NCBI GenBank assembly: GCA_018066175.1
Contig: JAGHRV010000010.1
Span: 1-64,000 of the forward strand
Origin: Candidatus Colicola equi
GTDB lineage: Bacteria > Bacteroidota > Bacteroidia > Bacteroidales > Paludibacteraceae
Direction of reading: 5' to 3'
DNA length: 64,000 nt
This document shows positions 44,496-53,297 of this stretch, in pieces. The translations under genes and the position numbers were made by a program. Positions within the stretch are counted from its first letter, which is position 1. Each line of letters opens with the position of its first letter. The notes beneath the pieces are model-generated. The model was not told the DNA's origin and did not search any database. It saw only the letters and a program-made list of their open reading frames with translations.

Positions 44496-45377
44496 TCATT
44501 TTTTAAGAGCAAAGGGGAACGATCCGCATAGATTTCCGTCAATAAAGAAGTCCGCAGTATAATCACCTTGAATCAGATCGTCATCGATAGTCCAGTACAT
44601 TGTTCCTGTGTATTCCTCACCCATATATTCAACCGTTTGGCTGACCGAATAAGGCACTTGTCCATTCTCGTATTCAAACGTCACCGGCTGTTTTTGCATC
44701 ACTTCGCCATCCACGCCCCGCAACACCATATAGACTGTCTTATTACCCGGTTCGCAGGTGATGTTCTTTTGGATGGTATAGTGGAATTCCAATTTAGTTA
44801 CTTGGCTAATGAACGAGGTTTTGCGGTTATGCTTATTCAACATAACACATTCAAAATCGGAAATCTCTAACATCGAAGCACGCGTCACTACTTGCGTGAG
44901 TTGATTATTAGCATTGGATAACTGTTCGTTAGCCTGAGTCATCTCCTCGTTCTTACGTCTATACTCGGTGTTCTCCACTACAAGCCGTTTATTGGTTTGG
45001 TGCAGCGAATCAATCTGATGCACATACGTCACCATCACTGAACGCACCGTTGCCAATTCTTTCTTAAGAGCAGATATACGACGAGCATTGGTCACTTTGG
45101 TGATACGCAACTCCTCTAATAAGTCTCGTACACGTTGTTGCTCTCGCGCTAGTTTATCTTGTAGCGAGTCATTTTGGATATCCAACTGCTGGTATCCATC
45201 AAACTGGATGGCCAAGTCCTCATACTCATCTTGCAATGCTTCCTTCTCAAACTCCAGTTCCTCCACGATCTCCTGCATCTGGTTATGCTGATGTACACTG
45301 AAGAACGCCAACGCAGCAATCACGATAATCACCACGATGGATATAAGGATAATGAGTATTTTGGTTTTTTTATTCAT
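44496..45377 (-). CDS. Membrane-anchored coiled-coil protein, function unknown
   Basis: A 293-residue protein with an N-terminal membrane helix (about residues 6-28) and a long coiled coil (about 30-165) rich in Glu, Lys and Gln. A C-terminal beta-domain (about 170-293) ends in GDYTADFFIDGNLCGSFPFALKK in part. It overlaps murF by 4 bases, so it may work in the cell envelope. It resembles uncharacterised Bacteroidales proteins; I cannot name a family. Confidence 0.65.
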   Translation of the reverse strand: MNKKTKILIILISIVVIIVIAALAFFSVHQHNQMQEIVEELEFEKEALQDEYEDLAIQFDGYQQLDIQNDSLQDKLAREQQRVRDLLEELRITKVTNARRISALKKELATVRSVMVTYVHQIDSLHQTNKRLVVENTEYRRKNEEMTQANEQLSNANNQLTQVVTRASMLEISDFECVMLNKHNRKTSFISQVTKLEFHYTIQKNITCEPGNKTVYMVLRGVDGEVMQKQPVTFEYENGQVPYSVSQTVEYMGEEYTGTMYWTIDDDLIQGDYTADFFIDGNLCGSFPFALKK

Positions 45378-46582
45378 AACAAGGGTAGTATCTTTTCTAA
45401 TTGGTTGCCACGCGAGCCTTTCACTAAGATGCGATAGCCGATTAATGGATGTTGTTGGACATAGTCACTCAGTTCGGTCACATCGTGGAAGATAGGATAA
45501 GGAGCAGTCGTAGAGCGGTACTCTTCACCCACCAACAGCACCTGCTCGGCCTTGCGCTCCAGCAACATATTGACGATGTTCTGATGCTCCGTCTTGCTGT
45601 ACTCTCCTAATTCACGCATCTCACCTAATATAAAAGCAGATGGTTTTTGATTCGTGGTAAGTTGGCAGAAGGAATCAATCGATGCCGCCATGGATGTAGG
45701 ATTAGCGTTATACGCATCTACCACCAGTTCGTTCTTTTCGGTTGTCATTGCCTGAGAGCGGTTATTGGTAGGATGATAACCCCGAATGGCCTCAATTGCC
45801 ACCTTGCGTTTGATACCGAAATGCTCCGCCACACACAACGCAGCCGATATATTCTCGGCATTATAGTCACCTACCAAGTGGGTCTTGGTTAGCATCGGTT
45901 CGGTTGTATAACTAATCCGCACTGTGTCTAAAGTACTCGGGTCTGAAGCGGCCGTGGTTAGCATTTGTTGCAGGTATGCATTATCTTCGTTAATAAAGAT
46001 ACCTTTGGTAATTTGAGGATGTGCCATCAGGTAGTCATATAACTCGGCCTTGGTGCGTTGCACGCCTTCAAAAGACCCAAATCCCTGCAAGTGAGCCCGT
46101 CCCACATTAGTGATCAAGCCGTAATTAGGTTCGGCCACCTCCACTAACTCTTTGATATCCCCCGGATGGGAAGCGCCCATCTCCACAATAGCCAACTCGT
46201 GCGCGCGCGTTATTTGTAATAAGGTGAGTGGCACGCCTAACGAGTTATTGTAGTTTCCTTGGGTGTAATGCAGATTATACATCGTGGCAAGCACCGTGGC
46301 CGTCAGTTCTTTGGTGGTCGTCTTACCATTCGTGCCGGTAATAGCGATGATGGGTAAACCTAACTCACGTCGCCAAGCTCGTGCTAAGTCCTGCAATTCA
46401 CTCAGGGCATTATCTCCACTAATGACGTATGCCGCTCCCGCAGCTTTAGCCTGGTCCACAAACTGATTACCATCAAAATGCTCCCCCTTAAGAGCCACAA
46501 AAACGCAGCCGGGAAGCACTTGACGACTATCCGTTGTCACGAATAGCGATGGTTTATCTTTGATGAGAAAATCCCAATTCAT
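45374..46582 (-). CDS. murF: UDP-N-acetylmuramoyl-tripeptide--D-alanyl-D-alanine ligase
   Basis: A 402-residue Mur ligase that adds D-Ala-D-Ala to the peptidoglycan precursor. The ATP-binding motif AITGTNGKTTTKE lies near residues 79-91, followed by VEMGASHPGDIKEL near 131-144 and DAYNANPTSM near 287-296. Length is a little shorter than the 430-450 usual for MurF, as in other Bacteroidota. It overlaps the MFS transporter stop by 4 bases. Confidence 0.93.
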   Translation of the reverse strand: MNWDFLIKDKPSLFVTTDSRQVLPGCVFVALKGEHFDGNQFVDQAKAAGAAYVISGDNALSELQDLARAWRRELGLPIIAITGTNGKTTTKELTATVLATMYNLHYTQGNYNNSLGVPLTLLQITRAHELAIVEMGASHPGDIKELVEVAEPNYGLITNVGRAHLQGFGSFEGVQRTKAELYDYLMAHPQITKGIFINEDNAYLQQMLTTAASDPSTLDTVRISYTTEPMLTKTHLVGDYNAENISAALCVAEHFGIKRKVAIEAIRGYHPTNNRSQAMTTEKNELVVDAYNANPTSMAASIDSFCQLTTNQKPSAFILGEMRELGEYSKTEHQNIVNMLLERKAEQVLLVGEEYRSTTAPYPIFHDVTELSDYVQQHPLIGYRILVKGSRGNQLEKILPLL

Positions 46583-47961
46583 TTTTTCTTATTAGGCAAT
46601 TCAAGCCCATATCCTTTTTTGATATCTTCTGCCTTTAGGAAGAAAGATAAGATAAGGGCAAACACTCCGAATGAAGCAAACACAATCATTGGCACGAGAT
46701 AACCTCCGGTCCATACGCGCAATTTACCTATCAGCAGCGGCACTAAGCATAGACCGATGTTTTGCACCCAGAAAATAAGGCAGTATGCCGAACCGAGCAC
46801 TTTCTCGTCTATAATCTTAGGTACGGACGGCCACATAGATGCCGGAACCAACGAAAAACTTACGCCTAACACCAAGATAGTTACTAAAGCCAACATCTTG
46901 CTTGGATAAGCAGGTAACACAAAGGCGAATACGCTATGGCATGCAATCATAATAACGGCTCCAAGCAGCATCATCGTTGCCCCCTTGCCTTTATAGTCTA
47001 TATATAAACCTAAGAAAGGAGTCAATACCATCGCTAAGATGGGGAACCACTTGAATAAACCGGAAGCCTCAGCATTGGAGATGGCTAAAGTCTCTTCTAA
47101 GAAGTTAGTTGCAAAACGTTGGAAGGGGAAGATAGCGGAGTAGTAGAGCACACAGAGCAATGCAATAATCCAGAACATCTTGCTTTGGAACACTTGTTTG
47201 AGGTCCGAGGCATGGAACTCATCCTCCGGATCTTTCTCTGCCGTTGCTTCACCAATAGCCACAAGTTGTTTATCGAACTGGGTATCCATGACGGTGAAGA
47301 TGGTGAAGTTCAACAATCCCACGACTAATAAACAAGCCGAGAACAGCAGCGGAGCCACTACCGACTGCGTACCATCCGGTAACGCAAAGCGGGATGCAAA
47401 GACTGGAGCCAACCACATTGCTGCAAATACACCTAAGCGAGCGATGGACATCTCAATACCCATCGCCAATGCCATTTCCTTGCCTTTGAACCATTTAGCC
47501 AATATCTTGGAAACAGTCGTACCGGCCATCTCGCAACCGCAGCCAAAAATCATAAAGCCAAACATGGCTAATTTAGCAGACCCCGGCATACTGGTCCACC
47601 ATGAATTGAGCCATACTACGTTATTGGCATCAAACCAGTCCGATATACCAACGTACTTGATGGCTGCACCTATCACCATTAACGAGGCCGATAACACACC
47701 TGTATAGCGCACTCCCATCTTATCCAAGATGATTCCTGCTAAGATAAGAAATCCAAATACATTAAGTAAATACTCACCGGAGGCATACGTACCAAATACA
47801 CCTTGGTCCCAGCCACGCACATCATTGAGCAACGATGCCAAGGGCGAGAGCATATCTACGAACATATAGGCGAAGAACATCATGCTGGCTACTAACACCA
47901 GCACAATCCATCTGGCCAAAGTATTGTCACGCAAGGTTTGTTGAATCTGTTGCACACTCAT
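46579..47961 (-). CDS. Major facilitator superfamily transporter
   Basis: A 460-residue MFS protein with about 12 predicted helices from residue 18 to 450. An MFS-type motif after helix 2 reads ILDKMGVRYTG near residues 78-88. It is related to the nitrate/oligogalacturonide-type MFS group of Bacteroidales; the substrate is unknown. It lies between murF and a broken small gene, on the same strand, and overlaps murF by 4 bases. Confidence 0.85.
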   Translation of the reverse strand: MSVQQIQQTLRDNTLARWIVLVLVASMMFFAYMFVDMLSPLASLLNDVRGWDQGVFGTYASGEYLLNVFGFLILAGIILDKMGVRYTGVLSASLMVIGAAIKYVGISDWFDANNVVWLNSWWTSMPGSAKLAMFGFMIFGCGCEMAGTTVSKILAKWFKGKEMALAMGIEMSIARLGVFAAMWLAPVFASRFALPDGTQSVVAPLLFSACLLVVGLLNFTIFTVMDTQFDKQLVAIGEATAEKDPEDEFHASDLKQVFQSKMFWIIALLCVLYYSAIFPFQRFATNFLEETLAISNAEASGLFKWFPILAMVLTPFLGLYIDYKGKGATMMLLGAVIMIACHSVFAFVLPAYPSKMLALVTILVLGVSFSLVPASMWPSVPKIIDEKVLGSAYCLIFWVQNIGLCLVPLLIGKLRVWTGGYLVPMIVFASFGVFALILSFFLKAEDIKKGYGLELPNKKK

Positions 47962-48077
47962 CTTGTTTATTCTTTAAACTTTCAACTTTCGATTTTAAAC
48001 TATTCTTCTTCCGCAACCACACCGCTTTTTTCTTCTCATATTCTGCGTAGTGTGATTCTAAATAGCCGTCAGCCATA
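47927..48077 (-). pseudogene. Small conserved gene broken by one extra base
   Basis: From the ATG at 48075-48077 the frame reads MADGY and then is lost. If one base is removed from the four-base A-run at 48060-48063 (TTTT on the coding strand), a clean 49-residue ORF appears, opening MADGYLESHYAEYEKKKAVW and continuing with a basic LRKKN segment to a TGA at 47927-47929. Small proteins with this kind of start are conserved in Bacteroidales as I recall. The ORF fills the gap between the first OmpH gene and the MFS gene. Either a recent mutation or a homopolymer error in the assembly explains it. Confidence 0.5.
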
Positions 48078-48083
48078 GCAGGG

Positions 48084-48575
48084 TTATTTCAGTCCCAACT
48101 CAGCTTTAACAGGAGCCATTACATCATGAGCGTCCTTGGCGATATACAGCAATGCTTGAGCATCGTAGATATAGGTATAACCTTCCTTCTCGCCAACAGT
48201 CTGAATAGCCTTCGTCAGTTTCTCGTGAATAGGAGCCAACAACTCTTGTTGTTTCTTTTGGATATCTTGTTCAGCCGTTTGATAAGCGGTTTGAATACGT
48301 TGTTGCATCGTGTACAGGTCCTCTTCTTGGATTTGACGCATAGCGTCCGTCATCGTAGACTGATTCTTCTGATAGTCTTCCAATTTCTTCTTGTACTCCT
48401 CCTGCATGCTGCTCAACATCGTCTCGTACTGAGCGGACAGCGAATCAATTTGTTGTTTAACTTGGTTCACCTCAGGCATTTGTTGGAATAACTCAGCCGT
48501 GTTAATGTGACCTACTTTTTGTGCGCATACCAACATAGGCATCGCTACTGCAAGAATAATAAATAACTTTTTCAT
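48084..48575 (-). CDS. OmpH/Skp family periplasmic chaperone
   Basis: A 163-residue Skp-like protein that would hold outer-membrane proteins in the periplasm for BamA. It has a signal peptide (residues 1-18, VCA-Q), the family start KVGHINTAELFQQMPEV, a long coiled coil with Lys/Gln-rich arms (about 40-120) and the C-terminal TYIYDAQALLYIAKDAHD. It is the second of two OmpH genes downstream of bamA. Confidence 0.92.
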   Translation of the reverse strand: MKKLFIILAVAMPMLVCAQKVGHINTAELFQQMPEVNQVKQQIDSLSAQYETMLSSMQEEYKKKLEDYQKNQSTMTDAMRQIQEEDLYTMQQRIQTAYQTAEQDIQKKQQELLAPIHEKLTKAIQTVGEKEGYTYIYDAQALLYIAKDAHDVMAPVKAELGLK

Positions 48576-48645
48576 TGTCGTATAATTTTATTTGTTAATA
48601 ATTTTCAACTCTCAACGTTAAACGCTAAACGCTAAACTCTCAACG

Positions 48646-49164
48646 TTACTTCGCTCCTAATTTCTGCAACACTGCATCGGAGACATCTAATTTATTGGAC
48701 ATATAGATTAGTGATGGGTCAGCGCTGCGGTCCTTGACAATCTTGATGAACTGCTCATTGGCCACTTCCTGAATGGCTGCATACACTTCGTCCTGAATAG
48801 GTTTGAGCAATGCCTCACGTTTCTTATACAGTTCGCCATCCTGACCAAAGTACTTGCGCTTAAGTTCCAATACCTCATTCTCCTTGGCTAAAATCTCTTC
48901 TTCACGTTGTTTCTTCATTGCCTCCGTCAGAAAAATCTGCTCGGTTTGATAATTAGCCACCAGCACTTTGGCAGCTTGGTCTGCTGTATCAATCTCTTTT
49001 TGCCACCGCTTAGAGATGATATTGAGCTGGTCGTTGGCACTCTCGTACTGCGGCAGATTCTTGAGAATATACTGCAAGTCCACATACGCAATGTCCATAG
49101 TCTTCAGCGCAGCCATCGCTGGCAATGCTATCAATGCAAAAAGTATACCAAAATATTTTTTCAT
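48646..49164 (-). CDS. OmpH/Skp family periplasmic chaperone
   Basis: A 172-residue Skp-like chaperone. It has a signal peptide (PAMA-A, residues 1-18), IAYVDLQYILKNLPQYESA near 25-43 and a coiled coil to about 135, ending DPSLIYMSNKLDVSDAVLQKLG. The start at 49164 (MKKYFGILFALIALP) lies 10 bases after the bamA stop; the ORF extends upstream into bamA but without a signal peptide. The uppS-bamA-ompH-ompH order is conserved in the phylum. Confidence 0.93.
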   Translation of the reverse strand: MKKYFGILFALIALPAMAALKTMDIAYVDLQYILKNLPQYESANDQLNIISKRWQKEIDTADQAAKVLVANYQTEQIFLTEAMKKQREEEILAKENEVLELKRKYFGQDGELYKKREALLKPIQDEVYAAIQEVANEQFIKIVKDRSADPSLIYMSNKLDVSDAVLQKLGAK

Positions 49165-49174
49165 AATCTTATTA

Positions 49175-51796
49175 TTATAATTCTTGACCCAAAACGAAGT
49201 GGAATTGTGAACCACTATACGACTTATTTCCGTTAATATCATCAAAGCCCCAGCCCCAGTCAACACCAAGCAGTCCGAACATCGGCAGGAAGATACGTAC
49301 ACCTAAACCGGCACTGCGTTTGAGGTTAAACGGATTGAAGTCCTTGATATCCGCAAAACAGTTACCGGCCTCCATGAATGCTAAGCACCAGATCGTAGCA
49401 CGTTGCTCAAGCGAGATGGGGTAACGCAACTCCAAGGTAAACTTATCATATACATAACCCATGTTGCGCGCAGTCGTGTAATCATACGGCGTCATCGATC
49501 CTGACGAATAACCTCGCATTGCCACATACTCGGTGGAATAACTGGAGTAACCCGACATACCATCGCCACCCATGTAGAAAGTCTCAAATGGCGACTTGGT
49601 GTACTTGTTGTATGCACCTAAGTAACCCCATTCAGCACGTGCCATCAGCACTAACTTACCATCTGGAGTGAGAGGTGTAAAGACCTTGCCTGAGAACTTA
49701 AGTTTATAGTACTCAATCATCTCATATAACTCCGCCGTACGTCCCGAAGTAGCCATATCAGCCAAATCGGAGTTACTCAGTCCACGGATAACCGACCATG
49801 GCGGAGTAATCTTAGCAGAAAGCGTGAAGGATGAACCGCGACGAGTGTAGATAGGATTATCTATGCTGGAGCGAGATAATTGTAGCGTCAATGCTAAGTT
49901 ATGGCATTTACCATTAGCCACCAACAGGTACGGCCAGTCCTTCATCCAGTACATCTGATAACTGAGTTCGGAGTAGAACGTGAAGTAATCATCGGGCCAT
50001 TTGAGTCGCTTACCATAACCGATGCTCACACCTACTGTACGCAAGTACTTATCCGGGTCAGCCTCGGACTCTTGCAGTTGCTGGTAGTAATCCGAATTAC
50101 CGGTGTAATAGTAATTGGAATAGTAGTTGTTATACAGGTTCTGATAGGACTGATAGTAACGGTCTGAATAACCGGTTTGGGACGAGAAGAAAGCACTGAA
50201 ACTGAGGGAGTTCGGACGCTTACCGCCTATCCATGGTTCCATGAAACTCAGGCTCACCGCATTGTAGTAAATACCATTGGTGCGGAAGTTAATAGCGAAC
50301 GTCTGTCCTTCGCCCTGAGGCACAATACGATAGGCTTTCTTATTGAATAAGTTCTGTATAGCAAAGTTGGTGAATTTAAGTCCTAACGAGCCCACCAATC
50401 CGGTAGCACCCCAGCCTAACGAGAACTCAATCTGGTCGCTGGACTTGGTCTCTAACTGATACGTTATATCTACCGTTCCATCCTCCGGATTAGGCTGAAT
50501 GTCAGGCACGAGTTTTTCTTGGTCAAAGTGACCCATTTGAGCTAACTCACGCAACGAACGCATGATGTCCGACTGGCTATACAACTGACCGGGTTTGGTG
50601 TATAACTCACGACGAACAACATGCTCGTAAACACGCGTATTACCAACGATATTAATCTGATTGATGGTAGCCGGTTTGCCTTCGTATATACGCATCTCAA
50701 AGTCTATACTGTCGTTCTCTATCTTCACCTCCACCGGATCGACATTAAAGAACAGATAACCTTGGTCCGTATACAGTTTAGATACGGCATCATCATCCTC
50801 TATCAAACGTTTATTGAGTTGTTTGAGGTTGTATATATCACCTTTCTTTACACCCAACACACGATTCAAATAATCGTATGGATAAATCGTATTACCTACC
50901 CATGTGATGTCACGCATGTAGTATTTCTCACCTTCATACACCTCCAAATACACATCCACTCGTGTGGGGTCAACCGGACTGGGCACTACGCTATCCGAAA
51001 CGATGTACGCATCGCGGTAACCGATTTCGTTGTATTTTTCAATGACGGCTTCTTTATCTTTTTCGTACAGGTCTTGCACGAATTTCTTGGTGCGGAACAG
51101 ATTGACGATATGGTTATCGTTGGTTTTCTTCATGGCCTTGTTGATTTTAACATCCGACAAAGCCTCGTTACCGGTTATGTATATCTTCCCCACCTTGGTC
51201 TTCAACTGTTTATCCACCTTAATGGTCACTTTTACGTACCCTGGATGATCGTTATCGGGGTCTTGTTTAACTAGCACGCGGGTGTTGTGGAAACCTTTTT
51301 CGGCAAAGTATTTCTTAATGACAGTCTCGGCGCGGTCCGACAGGTTAGGAGTCATCTGATTACCACGAGTAATACCTACTTTAACCTCCAAATCCTCGCG
51401 CTCACTTTTCTTCAGTCCTTCGTACTCCACGGACGATATACGGGGGCGCTGCACGAAGCGCATCTCCAGCCATATCTTATCGCCTTCTATCTTGGTGGCC
51501 ACTATCTTAACATCGGCAAACATGCCTTGTTTCCAGAAACGACGAATAGCCTTGGTGATTTGGTCACCCGGCACATCTATCTTGTCGCCCACTGCCAAGC
51601 CCGAGAAACCTATCAGCACAAAGTCCTCATAACTATCGGCACCGGTCACAGTAATGTCTGCAATCTCATACGTGTTACGCTGATAGGTATACTCAATCTG
51701 AGGAGCATCAGCCTGCGCTTTGTCCTGCGCTCCTGCTTCCTGCGCCCAACCTACCAGGCTCACCAAGCTGCATAATATGATAAATATCTTTTTCAA
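49175..51796 (-). CDS. bamA: Outer membrane protein assembly factor BamA
   Basis: An 873-residue Omp85 protein, the core of the beta-barrel assembly machine. A signal peptide (LKKIFIILCSLVSLVGWAQ) is followed by POTRA domains over about residues 45-430 and a C-terminal beta-barrel from about 480 to 873, with the GLGVRIFLPMFGLLGVDWGWGFD strand region near the end in parts. The start is TTG at 51796, 26 bases after the uppS stop. The first ATG of the open frame, at 51985, would overlap uppS by 160 bases and give no signal peptide at the N-terminus. A Tyr-rich insertion (SYQNLYNNYYSNYYYTG) lies in a barrel loop near 620. Confidence 0.94.
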   Translation of the reverse strand: MKKIFIILCSLVSLVGWAQEAGAQDKAQADAPQIEYTYQRNTYEIADITVTGADSYEDFVLIGFSGLAVGDKIDVPGDQITKAIRRFWKQGMFADVKIVATKIEGDKIWLEMRFVQRPRISSVEYEGLKKSEREDLEVKVGITRGNQMTPNLSDRAETVIKKYFAEKGFHNTRVLVKQDPDNDHPGYVKVTIKVDKQLKTKVGKIYITGNEALSDVKINKAMKKTNDNHIVNLFRTKKFVQDLYEKDKEAVIEKYNEIGYRDAYIVSDSVVPSPVDPTRVDVYLEVYEGEKYYMRDITWVGNTIYPYDYLNRVLGVKKGDIYNLKQLNKRLIEDDDAVSKLYTDQGYLFFNVDPVEVKIENDSIDFEMRIYEGKPATINQINIVGNTRVYEHVVRRELYTKPGQLYSQSDIMRSLRELAQMGHFDQEKLVPDIQPNPEDGTVDITYQLETKSSDQIEFSLGWGATGLVGSLGLKFTNFAIQNLFNKKAYRIVPQGEGQTFAINFRTNGIYYNAVSLSFMEPWIGGKRPNSLSFSAFFSSQTGYSDRYYQSYQNLYNNYYSNYYYTGNSDYYQQLQESEADPDKYLRTVGVSIGYGKRLKWPDDYFTFYSELSYQMYWMKDWPYLLVANGKCHNLALTLQLSRSSIDNPIYTRRGSSFTLSAKITPPWSVIRGLSNSDLADMATSGRTAELYEMIEYYKLKFSGKVFTPLTPDGKLVLMARAEWGYLGAYNKYTKSPFETFYMGGDGMSGYSSYSTEYVAMRGYSSGSMTPYDYTTARNMGYVYDKFTLELRYPISLEQRATIWCLAFMEAGNCFADIKDFNPFNLKRSAGLGVRIFLPMFGLLGVDWGWGFDDINGNKSYSGSQFHFVLGQEL

Positions 51797-51821
51797 CTCT
51801 CTAATCTCTAAACTCTCAACG

Positions 51822-52559
51822 CTACACCTGTTCACTCGTCTTTCCGAATCGTCTCTCGCGATGCTGATAGTCCACAATAGCTTTGTAGAACTCCTCCACG
51901 GTGAAGTCCGGCCATAGGCAGTCGGTGAAATACAGTTCGGTGTAGGCCAATTGCCATAGCAAGAAATTACTGATTCGGTACTCACCGCTTGTGCGAATCA
52001 GCAGGTCCGGATCCGGAATACCTTTGGTGGTTAAATAATCGCTTATCACCTGTTCCGACACATCTTCCGCCTTCATCTTACCTTTCTGCACATCGTTAGC
52101 GATGCGGGTCATAGCATCGGTTATCTCCCATCGGGACGAATAACTGAGGGCCAGCACCATCGTCAGTCCTGTATTGGCTGCCGTTTGCTGCAAACACTGC
52201 TCAAACTTAGTGCGCGTCACTTCGGGCAAGCGACTTAAATCACCTATTGTAGTCAGTTTGACGTTGTTCTGCATCAACGTCGGTGTCTCCTGCCTAATCG
52301 TTTCTACCAGCAGAGCCATCAAGGCATCCACTTCCTCCTTGGGTCGATTCCAGTTCTCCATAGAGAAAGCGTACAGTGTGAGATAATCAATTCCCATTTC
52401 GGCAGCAGCGGTGGTTATTTCGTGCACAGTGCGCACTCCTTCACGATGACCGAACATACGTTTCAGTCCGTGTTGTTTAGCCCAACGACCATTACCATCC
52501 ATGATGATGGCGATATGTCGTGGCATGCGGTCGGATATGATTTGTGATTTGTAACTCAT
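51822..52559 (-). CDS. uppS: Isoprenyl transferase (undecaprenyl diphosphate synthase)
   Basis: A 245-residue cis-prenyltransferase making the undecaprenyl carrier for cell wall and polysaccharide. The catalytic start HIAIIMDGNGRWAKQHG lies near residues 15-31, and the C-terminal DLLIRTSGEYRISNFLLWQ near 185-203. The start at 52559 (MSYKSQ) is 2 bases beyond the DUF6089 stop; a start 8 residues longer is possible. It precedes bamA. Confidence 0.95.
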   Translation of the reverse strand: MSYKSQIISDRMPRHIAIIMDGNGRWAKQHGLKRMFGHREGVRTVHEITTAAAEMGIDYLTLYAFSMENWNRPKEEVDALMALLVETIRQETPTLMQNNVKLTTIGDLSRLPEVTRTKFEQCLQQTAANTGLTMVLALSYSSRWEITDAMTRIANDVQKGKMKAEDVSEQVISDYLTTKGIPDPDLLIRTSGEYRISNFLLWQLAYTELYFTDCLWPDFTVEEFYKAIVDYQHRERRFGKTSEQV

Positions 52560-52561
52560 AC

Positions 52562-53245
52562 TTATCTTTGGCACATTCGGCAAATTTTCTTTTCTTTAGC
52601 GAATTCAAACATCAGTCCTACACCAATCGTTCCCGTTATATCGCAGTTAAATACATTCGTTCCATTCAGTTCGTACCGGTCATCCAGTTCCGGGATGGCT
52701 TCCAGTTTATCGGTGAAATACAGGTTATTCTGCCATACCAGCTGCAAGTTCCATCGGGGCGCAAATTTCCATTTCACGCCTACGCCAAAGGGCATATAGG
52801 CGGCTATCTTATGAAATTTATCGTGCAAGCATACCCCCACGCCTAATAGAATGTAAGGTGTGATAGGTTTAACGCGTCTGTCGTAGCCTTCCATACCGAA
52901 ACGGAAGAAGTTAAACTCGGCGGCTACGTCTAAGTTGACTAATTGGTTAGACCAATTGCCCGAGATAGGTTCACCAAAATCCGTGCCAAGTTTGTACGTT
53001 CCGCGAATATTATGCATAATTCCCTTCACTTGCAACGACCAGCGAGGTGTAAATTTGTACCTAAAATTGGCACCGTACATCTCCCTAATGTTCTTGAACG
53101 GCAGCGATTCGGCATCGCCTATGTAGTAGCCCATTCCTCCCTCTATTCCTAACTCGCAATGGAACATGCGTTCGTCCGCGTACGCGTGCGAAAAGCACGC
53201 CACCAGAGCCACCAACAGCAATCCTATTTTGGCACGTATAGTCAT
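52562..53245 (-). CDS. DUF6089 family outer-membrane beta-barrel protein
   Basis: A 227-residue exported protein with a signal peptide (about residues 1-23, AYA-D), then an eight-strand-like beta-barrel: GIEGGMGYYIGDAES, FRYKFTPRWSLQVKG, TPYILLGVGVC and TIGVGLMFEF are alternating strands. It matches the DUF6089 family found before uppS-bamA in Bacteroidota. The exact role is unknown; the genomic link suggests outer-membrane biogenesis. The promoter is at 53255-53286. Confidence 0.85.
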   Translation of the reverse strand: MTIRAKIGLLLVALVACFSHAYADERMFHCELGIEGGMGYYIGDAESLPFKNIREMYGANFRYKFTPRWSLQVKGIMHNIRGTYKLGTDFGEPISGNWSNQLVNLDVAAEFNFFRFGMEGYDRRVKPITPYILLGVGVCLHDKFHKIAAYMPFGVGVKWKFAPRWNLQLVWQNNLYFTDKLEAIPELDDRYELNGTNVFNCDITGTIGVGLMFEFAKEKKICRMCQR

Positions 53246-53254
53246 AATAGCCCG

Positions 53255-53286
53255 CAAAAGTACAAAAAATTTGGCATATATGCAAA
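53255..53286 (-). promoter_or_regulatory. Promoter of the DUF6089-uppS-bamA-ompH unit
   Basis: Minus-strand TTTG (53283-53286), 20 bases, TACTTTTG (53255-53262), with the extended TTTGCATATATGC. It lies in the 52-base gap after hflX, so the envelope genes can be expressed apart from hflX. Confidence 0.75.
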
Positions 53287-53297
53287 TTTATTTGCAA

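Noticed and set aside
51797-51985. N-terminal extension of bamA
   Set aside because: It overlaps uppS by up to 160 bases and removes the signal peptide from the N-terminus.
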